Source: Streptomyces sp. CC208A (GTDB lineage: Bacteria; Actinomycetota; Actinomycetes; Streptomycetales; Streptomycetaceae). From it: 64,000 nt of DNA. The translations under genes were made by a program, and so were the position numbers. The DNA lies in contig NZ_JASCXN010000020.1 in NCBI RefSeq assembly GCF_030010625.1, forward strand, positions 62,001 to 126,000, given 5' to 3'. The notes below the pieces were generated by a model. It searched no databases, was not told the DNA's origin, and saw only the letters and a list, made by a program, of their open reading frames with translations. The stretch's first letter is position 1, and every line of letters begins with the position of its first letter. Shown piece by piece: positions 10,579 through 18,634 of this stretch.

Positions 10579-12330
10579 GTGCTCTTCGAGGTGTGGGCGC
10601 CGCACGCCCGCGACCGGGTGACCCTGGAGCTGAACGGCACCGGGCACCCCCTGGACCGGGATCCGCTGCGGGACGGCTGGTGGAGCGGGACCGTGCCGGC
10701 CGCCGACGGCGACCGGTACGGCTTCCGCCTCGACGACGGGCCCGTCCTCCCCGATCCGCGCGGGCGCGGGCTGCCGGACGGGCCTGACGGGCTCAGCGCC
10801 GTCGTCGACCACGCGGCCTACGCCTGGCGCCACGAGCCGCCCCGGCTGCGGCTGCGCGGCGCGGTCCTCTACGAGCTGCACATCGGCACCTTCACCCCGG
10901 AGGGCAGCCTCGACGCGGCCGCCGCCCGGCTCGGCGAGCTCGCCGGGCTCGGCATCACCCATGTGGAGCTGATGCCGCTCTGCCCCTTTCCGGGGGTGCG
11001 CGGCTGGGGGTACGACGGGGTGGCACCGTGGGCGGTGCACGAGCCGTACGGCGGGCCGGAGGCGCTGAAGCGGTTCACGGACGCCGCGCACGGCCTCGGC
11101 ATGGGCGTGGTCCTCGACGTGGTCCACAACCACCTGGGCCCGTCCGGCAACTACCTCCCCGCCTTCGGGCCGTACTTCACCGACACCCACCACACACCGT
11201 GGGGCGCGGCGGTGAACCTGGACGCGCCCGGTTCGGACGAGGTGCGGGCGTACTTCCTCGGCAGTGCGCTCGCCTGGCTGCGGGACTACCGGATCGACGG
11301 GCTGCGGCTCGACGCGGTGCACGCGCTCGCCGACGACCGGGCGCTCACCTTCCTGGAGGAACTGTCGGCGGCCGTCGACGAGTTGGCGAAGGAGCAGGGC
11401 CGGCAGCACTTCCTGATCGCGGAGTCCGACCTCGCCGACCCGCGCACCACGACGCCGCGCACGCTCGGCGGCCTCGGCCTGCACGCCCAGTGGAACGACG
11501 ACTTCCACCACGCCCTGCACACCGCGCTCACCGGTGAATCGCAGGGCTACTACGCGGACTTCGCGCGGGCCCCGATGGCGGCGCTCGCCAAGACCCTCAC
11601 CCGGGTCTTCTTCCACGACGGCACGTACTCGTCCTTCCGCGGCCGGCACCACGGCCGCCCGGTCGACCGCGAGCGGACCCCCGCCCACCGCTTCCTGGGC
11701 TACGCCCAGACCCACGACCAGATCGGCAACCGGGCCGTGGGGGACCGCCTTTCGGCCTCCCTCTCCCCCGGTCTGCTGGCCTGCGCGGCGGCGCTCGTCC
11801 TCACAGGACCGTCGGTGCCGATGCTCTTCATGGGCGAGGAGTGGGGCGCCCGCACCCCCTGGCAGTACTTCACCGACCACACCGACCCGGAGCTCGCGGA
11901 GGCCGTACGGCGGGGCAGACGCCGGGAGTTCGCGGCGCACGGCTGGGCCGAGGAGGAGGTGCCCGACCCGCAGGATCCGGCGACCCGGGACCGCTCGGTC
12001 CTCGACCGCACGGAACGGGAACGCGACCCGCACCGCCGGCTCCTCGCCTGGCACCGCGAACTGATCGCCCTGCGCCGCACCCTGCCCGACCTGACCGACC
12101 CGGACCTGGGCGGCGTGAAGGTCGCCTTCGACGAGGAGGCCCGCTGGCTGGTCTTCCGGCGCGGCGACGTGCGCGTGGCGGTCAACCTGGCCCCGGAGCC
12201 CGCCACGATCCCCCTGGGCTCCAACGGCCGGGACCGGGTGCTCGCCGCCTGGGAGCCGGCCGAGGCGCCCGGCCGGGACGGGCTGCTGCGCCTCGGCGGC
12301 GAGTCGGCGGTGGTGCTGTCCGACGGGTGA
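10579..12330 (+). CDS. treZ: maltooligosyl trehalose trehalohydrolase TreZ
   Basis: TreZ cleaves maltooligosyltrehalose to release free trehalose, completing the TreY-TreZ route from glycogen. The GTG at 10579 has a GAGGAGATCC ribosome site and begins the conserved MLFEVWAPHARDRVTLEL carbohydrate-binding N-terminal domain. The GH13 barrel follows with DVVHNHLGPSGNYL, DGLRLDAVHALAD (nucleophile Asp), LIAESDLADPR (acid Glu) and YAQTHDQIGNRAVGDR (third acid). Length, 583 residues, is normal for the family. Together with glgX and treY this makes a complete glycogen-to-trehalose set within 10 kb. It ends 33 bp from the convergent 12364-13323 gene. Confidence 0.95.
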   Translation: MLFEVWAPHARDRVTLELNGTGHPLDRDPLRDGWWSGTVPAADGDRYGFRLDDGPVLPDPRGRGLPDGPDGLSAVVDHAAYAWRHEPPRLRLRGAVLYELHIGTFTPEGSLDAAAARLGELAGLGITHVELMPLCPFPGVRGWGYDGVAPWAVHEPYGGPEALKRFTDAAHGLGMGVVLDVVHNHLGPSGNYLPAFGPYFTDTHHTPWGAAVNLDAPGSDEVRAYFLGSALAWLRDYRIDGLRLDAVHALADDRALTFLEELSAAVDELAKEQGRQHFLIAESDLADPRTTTPRTLGGLGLHAQWNDDFHHALHTALTGESQGYYADFARAPMAALAKTLTRVFFHDGTYSSFRGRHHGRPVDRERTPAHRFLGYAQTHDQIGNRAVGDRLSASLSPGLLACAAALVLTGPSVPMLFMGEEWGARTPWQYFTDHTDPELAEAVRRGRRREFAAHGWAEEEVPDPQDPATRDRSVLDRTERERDPHRRLLAWHRELIALRRTLPDLTDPDLGGVKVAFDEEARWLVFRRGDVRVAVNLAPEPATIPLGSNGRDRVLAAWEPAEAPGRDGLLRLGGESAVVLSDG

Positions 12331-12363
12331 GCCCCGCCGCTCGGCCCGCGCGGTCAGGGCTTC

Positions 12364-13323
12364 TCAGCGGGGTCCCGGACCCTGGGCGATCAGGTGCTCC
12401 AGGAGGTCCTGGAAGTCGTCGCCGACGACGATGCGGAGATGGCCGCGTTCCTCGTCGTGCTCGCTGAGCTGGGTGAGGGTGCCGGAGCGCCACCAGAAGA
12501 CGTACGGGCTGATGGCGCCCGGGGTGTCCTCGTACTCGGCGGCGGCGAAGGAGGCCATCGCGCCGAGGGCGGGGATGATCGAGGTGTCCCGGATGGGGTG
12601 GAAGGCGATCTGGTGGCGGAACGGGAGCGCGACGAGGGCGCCGTGCTCGCCGAGCGGCAGGCCGGTGACCCGCTGGGCGAGGGCGTCCAGGTCGAGGACG
12701 CGGCTCGCCGTGTAGAAGGAGTCGCCGACGACGACCTCGAAGGACATGCCGTCGGCGTCCCGGACGGTCTCGTGCTCCTCCACGGGCAGGCCGCGCAGGT
12801 TCTTCAGGGCGCGGGCGCGCAGTTGCGCGTGGTCGCCGAGCCGGTCGAGGGCCTCGTCGGTGAGCATCATGACGCTCTCCGGCAGGTCGAGCGCCAACAC
12901 CTCGTACAGGCCGGGCGCGAGGGTCCGGGCGTAGCCGAAGGAGCCGGGGTCGATGCCCTCGCCGTTGACGACCCGGGGGTAGAGCTGGGCGCGGATCTGC
13001 TCGGGCGGCAGTGTGTCGAGGGCCGAGGGGCCGTCGAGGGTGCGGACCACCAGGGTGACGTGACGGCGGATCAGCTCGGGCCAGGCGCGGGGGCCGCGCC
13101 GGTCGCGGTGGCAGACGGCGGCGAGGTTGCCGAGGCCGAAGCGGCGCCGGCTGTCGTCCTGGACGGAGGCGGCGTAGACGGTGACCTCCAGGCCGAGTTC
13201 GGCGAACGCCTCGCGGACGGTGGCGCGGAAGAGCGCGGCCTCGCGCTCGGAGAAGTACGCGAACTCCGGGTCGCGCGGCACGTCCTCGCCGTCCCGTCTG
13301 GATCCCCTGCGCAGCCACCCCAC
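12364..13323 (-). CDS. DUF1444-like protein of unknown function
   Basis: The 319-residue product begins at GTG 13323 with a purine-rich GGAAGGCGGG upstream. It is soluble, with no signal peptide or membrane span. The arrangement resembles DUF1444 (YtpQ-type): a central LALDLPESVMMLTDEALDRLG, then A..NLRGLPVEE, a segment GDSFYTASRVLDLD, and a late LVALPFRHQIAFHPI. That similarity is by eye and moderate. It is the last of three leftward genes (15079 to 12364) separated by 42 and 85 bp, which suggests an operon with a TPR protein and a Gly-tailed protein. No function can be assigned. Confidence 0.55.
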   Translation of the reverse strand: MGWLRRGSRRDGEDVPRDPEFAYFSEREAALFRATVREAFAELGLEVTVYAASVQDDSRRRFGLGNLAAVCHRDRRGPRAWPELIRRHVTLVVRTLDGPSALDTLPPEQIRAQLYPRVVNGEGIDPGSFGYARTLAPGLYEVLALDLPESVMMLTDEALDRLGDHAQLRARALKNLRGLPVEEHETVRDADGMSFEVVVGDSFYTASRVLDLDALAQRVTGLPLGEHGALVALPFRHQIAFHPIRDTSIIPALGAMASFAAAEYEDTPGAISPYVFWWRSGTLTQLSEHDEERGHLRIVVGDDFQDLLEHLIAQGPGPR

Positions 13324-13408
13324 GTCAGCCCGCCTTCCGTCGCCGTTGTGTTCAGCGTAGCGACTGGCCCGGGGCCTCCACCGGCCGCCCGGAGAAGTCG
13401 GCGCGGGG

Positions 13409-13945
13409 TCAGGAGCCGTCGGGGGCGGTGAGGAGGGCGCGGGCGTAGTGCGCCAGGGAGCGGTTGTAGCGGGGCAGCAGCGGGGCGAGGGCGCCGAGCG
13501 CGAGCGCGGCGGCCTCCCGGTCGCGGCCGGTGTCGACGAGCGCGAGGGCGAGGAAGGCGTCGACGGCCGGGGCGAGCGCCCGTTCCCCGGCGTCGAGGCG
13601 GTCGGCGGGCAGGTCGCGCTCGGCGGTGAGCAGTTCCACGCTCCGGTCGGGGCGGCCGAGGTTCCGCAGGCTGCTGGCGAGCTGGATGACGGCCCGCCGG
13701 CGCCGCAGTCCGCTCAGCCCCCGGGCGAGCGCGCGCTCGTAGTACCTGACGGCCTCGACCGGCAGCCCGGTGGAGTCGTGCGCGGCGCCCCGTTCGAAGA
13801 GCGCGGCGGCGTCGTCCTCCGGCCGTTCGGCGGCGAGCTCCGCGATCCGGGTCCGGAAGTCCTCCGGCCCGTACGCGTCGATCTTCTCCCAGAGGGCGGC
13901 GACCCGCCCCTCCCACCCGTCGTCCCCGAGGCCCGTGTCAGTCAT
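13409..13945 (-). CDS. tetratricopeptide-repeat protein
   Basis: The 178-residue product has helical repeats of TPR type: AAALFERGAAHDSTGLPVEA with VRYYERAL, then AVIQLASSLRNLGRPDRSVELL, then AFLALALVDTGRDREAAALAL. Such repeats form a protein-binding groove and have no catalytic residues. The protein is soluble. It sits between the two other leftward genes of the 12.4-15.1 kb group, so it may scaffold their products. The repeat class is clear; the partner is unknown. Confidence 0.75.
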   Translation of the reverse strand: MTDTGLGDDGWEGRVAALWEKIDAYGPEDFRTRIAELAAERPEDDAAALFERGAAHDSTGLPVEAVRYYERALARGLSGLRRRRAVIQLASSLRNLGRPDRSVELLTAERDLPADRLDAGERALAPAVDAFLALALVDTGRDREAAALALGALAPLLPRYNRSLAHYARALLTAPDGS

Positions 13946-13987
13946 GGCGTCACCCTAACCGGAGCGCCCGGCGCGTCCGGCGCACCC

Positions 13988-15079
13988 TCAGTCGCCTCCG
14001 CCCCCGCCGCCGTCGCCGCCTCCACCGCCGTCTCCGCCCCCTCCGTCGCCGCCGCTTCCGCCGGAGTCCCCGGCGTCGCCGCCGTCCGGGCCCCAGCCGT
14101 CCCCGCCGCCGGGTTCGTTGTCGTCGCCGCTGGTGCCGAGGTTGCTGAACCAGGGACGGTCCCAGTCGATGTCAAGCGCCACGGGCTCGTACTCCTCCCC
14201 CGGGCGCCGCTGGGACCGGAAGCGGGCGAGCCCGGTCGTGTCGCCGAGGCCGAAGGAGGCGGCGAAGGCGTGCGCCATGACCGCGTCCAGCGGGTCCGTG
14301 GTCTCGTGGCCCACCGGGCCGAGCGGCCGCAGGATCCCGTCCGCCGCAGCACCCCGGCGGCGGCGCGGCGGCCGCGCGAGGAGGGCGACCCGCCGGTCGT
14401 CGCGGAGCAGCCACGAGCTGGTCGCGCTCTCCCGGCGCAGCTCCCAGCGCTGCCCGGGCAGCTCCGCCTCCACCGCGCTCTTCGACTTCCGCAGCTTCTT
14501 CCGCGTCAGGCGGAGCACGGCCGGGACGTCGCCGACGGTGAGCACCAGGCCCCTGGACGGGTCGGGCTCGTCGTGCTGGAACCCGTACGGTGCCCGGAGC
14601 CGTACGACGGGGGCGTACGGGCCCCAGACGTCCACCCGCACGAGGCGCCGGTCCACGGCGACGGTGACGTCCCCAACCGGTCCCGGCGCGGTGCGCCGGG
14701 CCATCCACAGGGGAACGCCCTCGGCGCGGGCCCGCTCCCCCAGCGCGGCGACCCGCTCCGGGCCGCCGCTCAGCCGTACCGCGAGGTCGCCGAGCGCCCG
14801 GGCGAAGTCGGCGGCCCTGCGCACCTTGACCGGCGTGCTGGTGCCGGTGACGCGGGTGACCGGGATGACGCCGGGCCCTTCCTCCAGACGCTCAAGCGGC
14901 CGTTCCGCACCGCCGCCGCCCAGCCACCGTCCCCGCAGGTACGCCTCCGCCATGGCGCCCAGGTTCAGCTCGGCCGGCGGCGTGAGGCCGCCGCCCCGCC
15001 GCAGCCCGTCCGCGCCCAGCTCCACCGTCCGGGCCAGCGGATTCCACGACCGCTCGCCGTAAAGGACCTCGTTCACCGT
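13988..15079 (-). CDS. unknown protein with Gly/Asp-rich C-terminal tail
   Basis: The GTG at 15079 is favoured because AGGGGGAACG precedes it; an ATG at 15100 is in frame but has a weaker site. The product of about 363 residues starts VNEVLYGERSWNPLAR and has a mixed alpha/beta body with no motif I recognise. The last 50 or so residues are a low-complexity tail of Gly, Asp and Ser with runs of GGGG and GGD, likely disordered. No signal peptide or membrane helix is evident. It is the first gene of the leftward group and is divergent from the VOC gene. Confidence 0.6.
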   Translation of the reverse strand, partial: TVNEVLYGERSWNPLARTVELGADGLRRGGGLTPPAELNLGAMAEAYLRGRWLGGGGAERPLERLEEGPGVIPVTRVTGTSTPVKVRRAADFARALGDLAVRLSGGPERVAALGERARAEGVPLWMARRTAPGPVGDVTVAVDRRLVRVDVWGPYAPVVRLRAPYGFQHDEPDPSRGLVLTVGDVPAVLRLTRKKLRKSKSAVEAELPGQRWELRRESATSSWLLRDDRRVALLARPPRRRRGAAADGILRPLGPVGHETTDPLDAVMAHAFAASFGLGDTTGLARFRSQRRPGEEYEPVALDIDWDRPWFSNLGTSGDDNEPGGGDGWGPDGGDAGDSGGSGGDGGGGDGGGGGDGGGGGGD

Positions 15080-15254
15080 TCCCCCTGTCGTCGCGTCCAT
15101 GGTGACGGAACCCCATGATCGCGTGGCAGGCCACCCCCCTACCGACCCCTCCCCCGACCCTCGTCCCGACCCTCCTCGCATCGAGGGTCGCCCCGGCTCC
15201 GACGGGGGTCCGCGCGGGTGGGTTCCTACCCGTTCCGGGTATTACGTTGGGGTA

Positions 15255-15671
15255 ATGCCGTCCATCGCACTCGTCACTCTCGTCGTCCGTGATTACGACG
15301 AGGCCCTCGCCTTCTACACCGACGCCCTCGGCTTCGACCTCGTCGAGGACACCGACCGGGGCGACGGCACCCGCTGGGTCGTCGTCCGGCCGCGCGGCGC
15401 CGGCGGCGTCGGCGGCCTCGGAAACGCGGGGCTGCTCCTCGCCCGCGCCAAGAACGAGGAGGAGGAAGCCGCCGTCGGGAACCAGACGGGCGGCCGGGTC
15501 GGCTTCTTCCTCCACACCGACGACTTCGCCCGCGACCACACGCGGATGACGGAGGCCGGGGTGAAGTTCCTGGAGGAGCCGCGCCACGAGCCGTACGGCT
15601 CCGTCGCCGTCTTCGAGGACCTGTACGGCAACCGCTGGGACCTCCTCCAGCCGGCGGACGCCACCGCCTGA
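15255..15671 (+). CDS. glyoxalase/bleomycin-resistance (VOC) family protein
   Basis: The 138-residue product from ATG 15255 has the paired beta-alpha-beta-beta-beta layout of the vicinal oxygen chelate fold: IALVTLVVRDYDEALAFYTDALGFDLVEDT at the start and GSVAVFEDLYGNRWDLLQP at the end. FEDLYGNRWDL with its Glu/Asp and Gly-Asn is the usual metal-site or ligand strand. Such proteins isomerise, cleave or bind small molecules and often act in resistance; the sequence does not show the substrate. A strong inverted repeat lies about 40 bp after the stop and may terminate this gene, belong to the next gene's leader, or both. Confidence 0.8.
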   Translation: MPSIALVTLVVRDYDEALAFYTDALGFDLVEDTDRGDGTRWVVVRPRGAGGVGGLGNAGLLLARAKNEEEEAAVGNQTGGRVGFFLHTDDFARDHTRMTEAGVKFLEEPRHEPYGSVAVFEDLYGNRWDLLQPADATA

Positions 15672-15702
15672 AATTCGCTGTCGTCCCGCCGTCCCCGCTT
15701 CC

Positions 15703-15745
15703 TAGACTCGCGGCACCGCGCACCGCCCATCCGGTGTGCGGTGCC
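15703..15745 (+). promoter_or_regulatory. possible promoter and 14-bp hairpin at the head of the EF-G paralogue leader
   Basis: TAGACT at 15703-15708 fits a Streptomyces -10 element, although no good -35 is visible. Directly after it is an inverted repeat with arms GGCACCGCGCACCG (15712-15725) and CGGTGTGCGGTGCC (15732-15745). It has 14 pairs with one G-T wobble around a 6-nt loop. If transcription starts near 15715 the hairpin would be at the 5' end of the leader. It could also be the terminator of the VOC gene. Confidence 0.5.
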
Positions 15746-15783
15746 GTTTCCGTATCCGTGTGTCCGTCCGAGGGGAGTCGACC

Positions 15784-15849
15784 ATGCGCCGCGTGGCCCT
15801 CCCCCGTGTCCGGTACGACGTGATCCTCGCCTCTCCCTCCTGCCGGTGA
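15784..15849 (+). CDS. 21-residue putative leader peptide upstream of the EF-G paralogue
   Basis: A short ORF starts at ATG 15784 with a strong GAGGGGAGTCGACC ribosome site and encodes a 21-residue basic peptide beginning MRRVALPRVR and ending SPSCR. Its stop codon lies inside the left arm of a perfect 9-bp hairpin. Short Streptomyces ORFs of this style ending in Cys-Arg are often annotated as putative leader peptides. Here the downstream gene encodes a translation factor, so attenuation by ribosome stalling or slow translation is a reasonable model. The coding potential and ribosome site are visible; the regulatory role is inference. Confidence 0.55.
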   Translation: MRRVALPRVRYDVILASPSCR

Positions 15850-15869
15850 CGGCTGCGCGCCCGTCACCG
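15844..15869 (+). promoter_or_regulatory. 9-bp hairpin overlapping the leader-peptide stop codon
   Basis: Arms CGGTGACGG (15844-15852) and CCGTCACCG (15861-15869) pair perfectly around an 8-nt loop. The leader stop TGA (15847-15849) is within the left arm, so a ribosome finishing or stalled on the leader would keep the hairpin open. It lies 75 bp before the EF-G paralogue start. Confidence 0.5.
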
Positions 15870-15944
15870 CAGGCCCGCTGACGCCCTGCCGCGTCCGGGA
15901 ATCGCGCTGCCCTGTCCGTACGCAGCAGCGAAAGGCACGACACC

Positions 15945-17954
15945 GTGCGCGTCATCCCCACCACCCGCGTCCGCAACCTCGGCATCCTGGCCCACGTCGA
16001 CGCGGGCAAGACCACCGTCACCGAGCGGATCCTGTTCCTGACCGGCGCCGTCCACAAGCGGGGCGAGGTCCACGACGGCACCACCGTCACCGACTTCGAC
16101 CCGCAGGAGCGGGAGCGGGGCATCACCATCTCCTCCGCCGCCGTCAGCTGCTCCTGGGCGGACCACCGGATCACCCTCATCGACACGCCCGGTCACGTCG
16201 ACTTCTCCGACGAGGTGGAGCGCGCGCTGCGCGTCCTCGACGGGGCCGTGGCCGTCTTCGACGCGGTCGCGGGCGTCGAGCCGCAGAGCGAGACGGTGTG
16301 GCGGCAGGCCGACCGGTACGGCGTGCCCCGGATCGCCTTCGTCAACAAGATGGACCGGGCGGGCGCCGACCTCGACGCGGCCGTCGTCTCGATCCGGGAC
16401 CGCCTCGGCGCCGTCCCGCTCCCCGTCCAGCTGCCCATCGGTCGGGAGGGCGGCTTCCGGGGCGTCGTGGACCTGGTCGGGATGCGGGCGTACGTGTGGG
16501 CCGACGGCGCCGGCGAGCCCGAGGAGCGGGAGGTCACCGGGGCGCTCAGGGCCGAGGCCCTGCGCCGCAGGCGGGCCCTGGAGGAAGCGGTGGCGGAGCT
16601 GCATCCGCCCGCCCTGGAGGAGTTCTGCGCGACGGACGCGCTCGGCGACGGGACGCTCGTCCGGGCCCTGCGGGACCTCACGCTGGAGGGCGCGGCCGTG
16701 GTGGTGCTGTGCGGTTCGGCGTACCGGAACCGGGGGGTGGAACCGCTCCTGGACGCGGTCGTCGCCTATCTTCCCGCCCCCGCCGACCGGCCTCCGGTCG
16801 GCGGGGGCGAGCGGGCGGCCGATCCGTACGGGCCGCTCGTGGCGCTCGCGTTCAAGGTGAGCGCGGGGGCCACCGGGCGGATGACGTACCTCCGTGTCTA
16901 CTCGGGCAGTCTGGGAAAGGGCGCCACCGTGCTCGACACCGCCACCGGCCGGACGGAGCGGATCTCCCGTGTCCTGCGCGTGCAGGCCGACCGGACGGCC
17001 GAGCTGCCCGTCGGCCTCGCCGGGGACATCGTCGCCGTGGTCGGGCCGAAGACCGTCCGCGCCGGGGCCACCCTGTGCGCCCCGGGCGCGCCGGTGGTCC
17101 TCGAACCACCGGTGACCGCCGCGCCGGTGGTCTCGGTGGCCGTGGAGGCCCGCCGGAGCACGGACACCGACCGGCTCGCGACGGCGCTGGCCCGGCTCGC
17201 GGAGGAGGACCCGTCGCTGGTGGTGCGGTCGGACCCGGAGACGGGTCAGACGCTCCTGTCCGGGATGGGTGAACTCCACCTGGAGGTCGCGGTGGAGCGG
17301 CTGCGCCGCGACCGGGGCCTGGAGGTCGCGGTCGGCCGCCCGCAGGTCGCGTACCGCGAGACGGTGGTGAAGGGCGTGACGGGGCTGACGTACCGTCATG
17401 TCAAGCAGGACGGCGGGGCGGGCCAGTTCGCCCATGTCGTCCTCGACGTGGAACCGCTCGACGGCGGCGGGGAGTTCGCGTTCTCGTCGACGGTGACGGG
17501 CGGGCGGGTCCCGGCGGAGTACGTCCGGGCGGTCGAGGCCGGCTGCCGGGACGCGCTCGTCGAGGGCCCCCTGGGCGGGCACCCGGTGACGGGCGTCCGG
17601 GTCACGCTCACGGACGGGGCGACGCACCCGAAGGACTCCTCGGAGCTCGCGTTCCGTGCGGCGGGCCGCTTCGCGCTCCGCGAGGCGCTCCGGGCGAGCG
17701 TGGTGGCGCTGCTGGAACCGGTGGCCGAGGTGACGGTGACCGTGCCCTCCGACTCCGTGGGCGCGGTCCTGGGCGACCTCGCGGCCCGCCGGGGCCGGGT
17801 CGCGGACTCGCGGGTCCGGGGCGGTACGTCGATGGTGACGGCGACGGTGCCGCTGGCCGAACTCTTCGGCTACGCGACCCGGTTGCGGGGCCGCACCCAG
17901 GGCCGGGGCACCTTCGCCACCCGCCCGGCCGGGTACGAGCCCCTGAAGGGCTGA
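15945..17954 (+). CDS. elongation factor G paralogue (EF-G2/FusB-type translational GTPase)
   Basis: The 669-residue GTPase has all G motifs: AHVDAGKTTVTERIL (G1), RERGITISSAA (G2), LIDTPGHVDF (G3) and FVNKMDRAGAD (G4). The segment GVEPQSETVWRQADRYGVPR and the C-terminal LRGRTQGRGTFATRPAGYEPL are EF-G-like and not TetM-like, although ribosome-protection proteins share this fold. It is somewhat shorter than the main EF-G (about 700 residues) and stands away from any rpsL-rpsG-fusA-tuf cluster. It is therefore a second copy, possibly for recycling, stress or drug tolerance. The GTG at 15945 has only a weak AAAGG site 9 bases upstream, in keeping with control through the leader. Confidence 0.88.
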   Translation: MRVIPTTRVRNLGILAHVDAGKTTVTERILFLTGAVHKRGEVHDGTTVTDFDPQERERGITISSAAVSCSWADHRITLIDTPGHVDFSDEVERALRVLDGAVAVFDAVAGVEPQSETVWRQADRYGVPRIAFVNKMDRAGADLDAAVVSIRDRLGAVPLPVQLPIGREGGFRGVVDLVGMRAYVWADGAGEPEEREVTGALRAEALRRRRALEEAVAELHPPALEEFCATDALGDGTLVRALRDLTLEGAAVVVLCGSAYRNRGVEPLLDAVVAYLPAPADRPPVGGGERAADPYGPLVALAFKVSAGATGRMTYLRVYSGSLGKGATVLDTATGRTERISRVLRVQADRTAELPVGLAGDIVAVVGPKTVRAGATLCAPGAPVVLEPPVTAAPVVSVAVEARRSTDTDRLATALARLAEEDPSLVVRSDPETGQTLLSGMGELHLEVAVERLRRDRGLEVAVGRPQVAYRETVVKGVTGLTYRHVKQDGGAGQFAHVVLDVEPLDGGGEFAFSSTVTGGRVPAEYVRAVEAGCRDALVEGPLGGHPVTGVRVTLTDGATHPKDSSELAFRAAGRFALREALRASVVALLEPVAEVTVTVPSDSVGAVLGDLAARRGRVADSRVRGGTSMVTATVPLAELFGYATRLRGRTQGRGTFATRPAGYEPLKG

Positions 17955-17980
17955 GGTACCGCCCGCCCACCGAGCCCTTG

Positions 17981-18040
17981 GTGACGTTCCGGAACCCGGA
18001 GCACGGCGAGGTGGAGAAGTACGTCTTCAAGGCCCGGTGA
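17981..18040 (+). other. possible short ORF or gene remnant
   Basis: A GTG at 17981 opens a 19-residue reading frame, VTFRNPEHGEVEKYVFKAR, which ends at TGA 18038-18040. The frame is also open back through the EF-G paralogue stop. The composition looks protein-like and differs from the surrounding shadow frames, so this could be a decayed gene end or a tiny peptide. No ribosome site is evident. Confidence 0.2.
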
Positions 18041-18485
18041 CCACCGGGGCCGGCCTGAGGTCCAGCTCGGCCCGTACCGTCTTCCCGACCGGTACGCGGT
18101 CGAGCACCTCCCACCGCGAGACCAGCGCGTCGACGAGGAGCAGCCCCCGCCCGCCCTCGTCGAGCGGCCCCGGCTCCCCGGGCTCCGGCCGGCGCTCGCC
18201 CCGGGTGTCGGAGACGTCGATCCGCAGCAGCAGCCCGGGCGAGTACAGGAGCGCGAGCTCGCAGCCGCGCCCCGGCACCCTCCCGTGCGTGACCGCGTTG
18301 GCCGCGAGCTCGGCGACGACGAGACCGGCGGAGTCGGAGAGCCCGGAGCCGTACGGCACGCCCCACTGGTGCAGTTGGAGGAGAGCGAGCCGCCGGGCGA
18401 GGCGGGCGCCGCGCGGGGTGGAGCTGAACCGCTGCGCGAACATACGTACGGTGACGGGCCCTTTGCGGGCGAGTGGGGTGGCCAT
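18027..18485 (-). CDS. RsbW-like ATP-binding protein (GHKL fold)
   Basis: The 152-residue product has the N box VVAELAANAVTHGR, the G1-type box VSDTRGERRP and the G2 box EGGRGLLLVDAL of the HATPase_c_2 family. These are anti-sigma-factor or orphan histidine-kinase-like ATPases, very numerous in Streptomyces. There is no sensor or phosphoacceptor domain. It is divergent from an XRE-DUF397 pair; such triads (WhiJ/AbaA-like) are a recurring Streptomyces arrangement tied to development and antibiotic production. Its start is 41 bp from a perfect 30-bp palindrome in the shared promoter region. Confidence 0.85.
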   Translation of the reverse strand: MATPLARKGPVTVRMFAQRFSSTPRGARLARRLALLQLHQWGVPYGSGLSDSAGLVVAELAANAVTHGRVPGRGCELALLYSPGLLLRIDVSDTRGERRPEPGEPGPLDEGGRGLLLVDALVSRWEVLDRVPVGKTVRAELDLRPAPVVTGP

Positions 18486-18526
18486 GGGGCCAATGTGGCG
18501 AGGAAGAGAGGGAGTTGCCAGCTCGG

Positions 18527-18556
18527 GAACCCGTACGCTGCGCAGCGTACGGGTTC
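18527..18556. promoter_or_regulatory. perfect 30-bp palindrome between the ATPase and XRE genes, candidate operator
   Basis: The half site GAACCCGTACGCTGC (18527-18541) is followed without a gap by its exact complement to 18556. It lies 41 bp upstream of the ATPase start and 78 bp upstream of the XRE start. A symmetric site in a divergent region next to a DNA-binding gene is the typical place for an autoregulatory operator. It could also form a cruciform or hairpin. Confidence 0.6.
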
Positions 18557-18634
18557 ACCCTCTGGACCGTACCGGTGACTATCCGTGAACCTGGATGCGT
18601 TCAGCGCGAGCACACGGGTGCAGGAGGTGGCGGG

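Noticed and set aside
15945..17954. Calling the EF-G paralogue a tetracycline resistance (TetM/OtrA) gene
   Set aside because: The switch and C-terminal segments follow EF-G and not TetM, so a resistance label would be over-reading, although the fold is shared.
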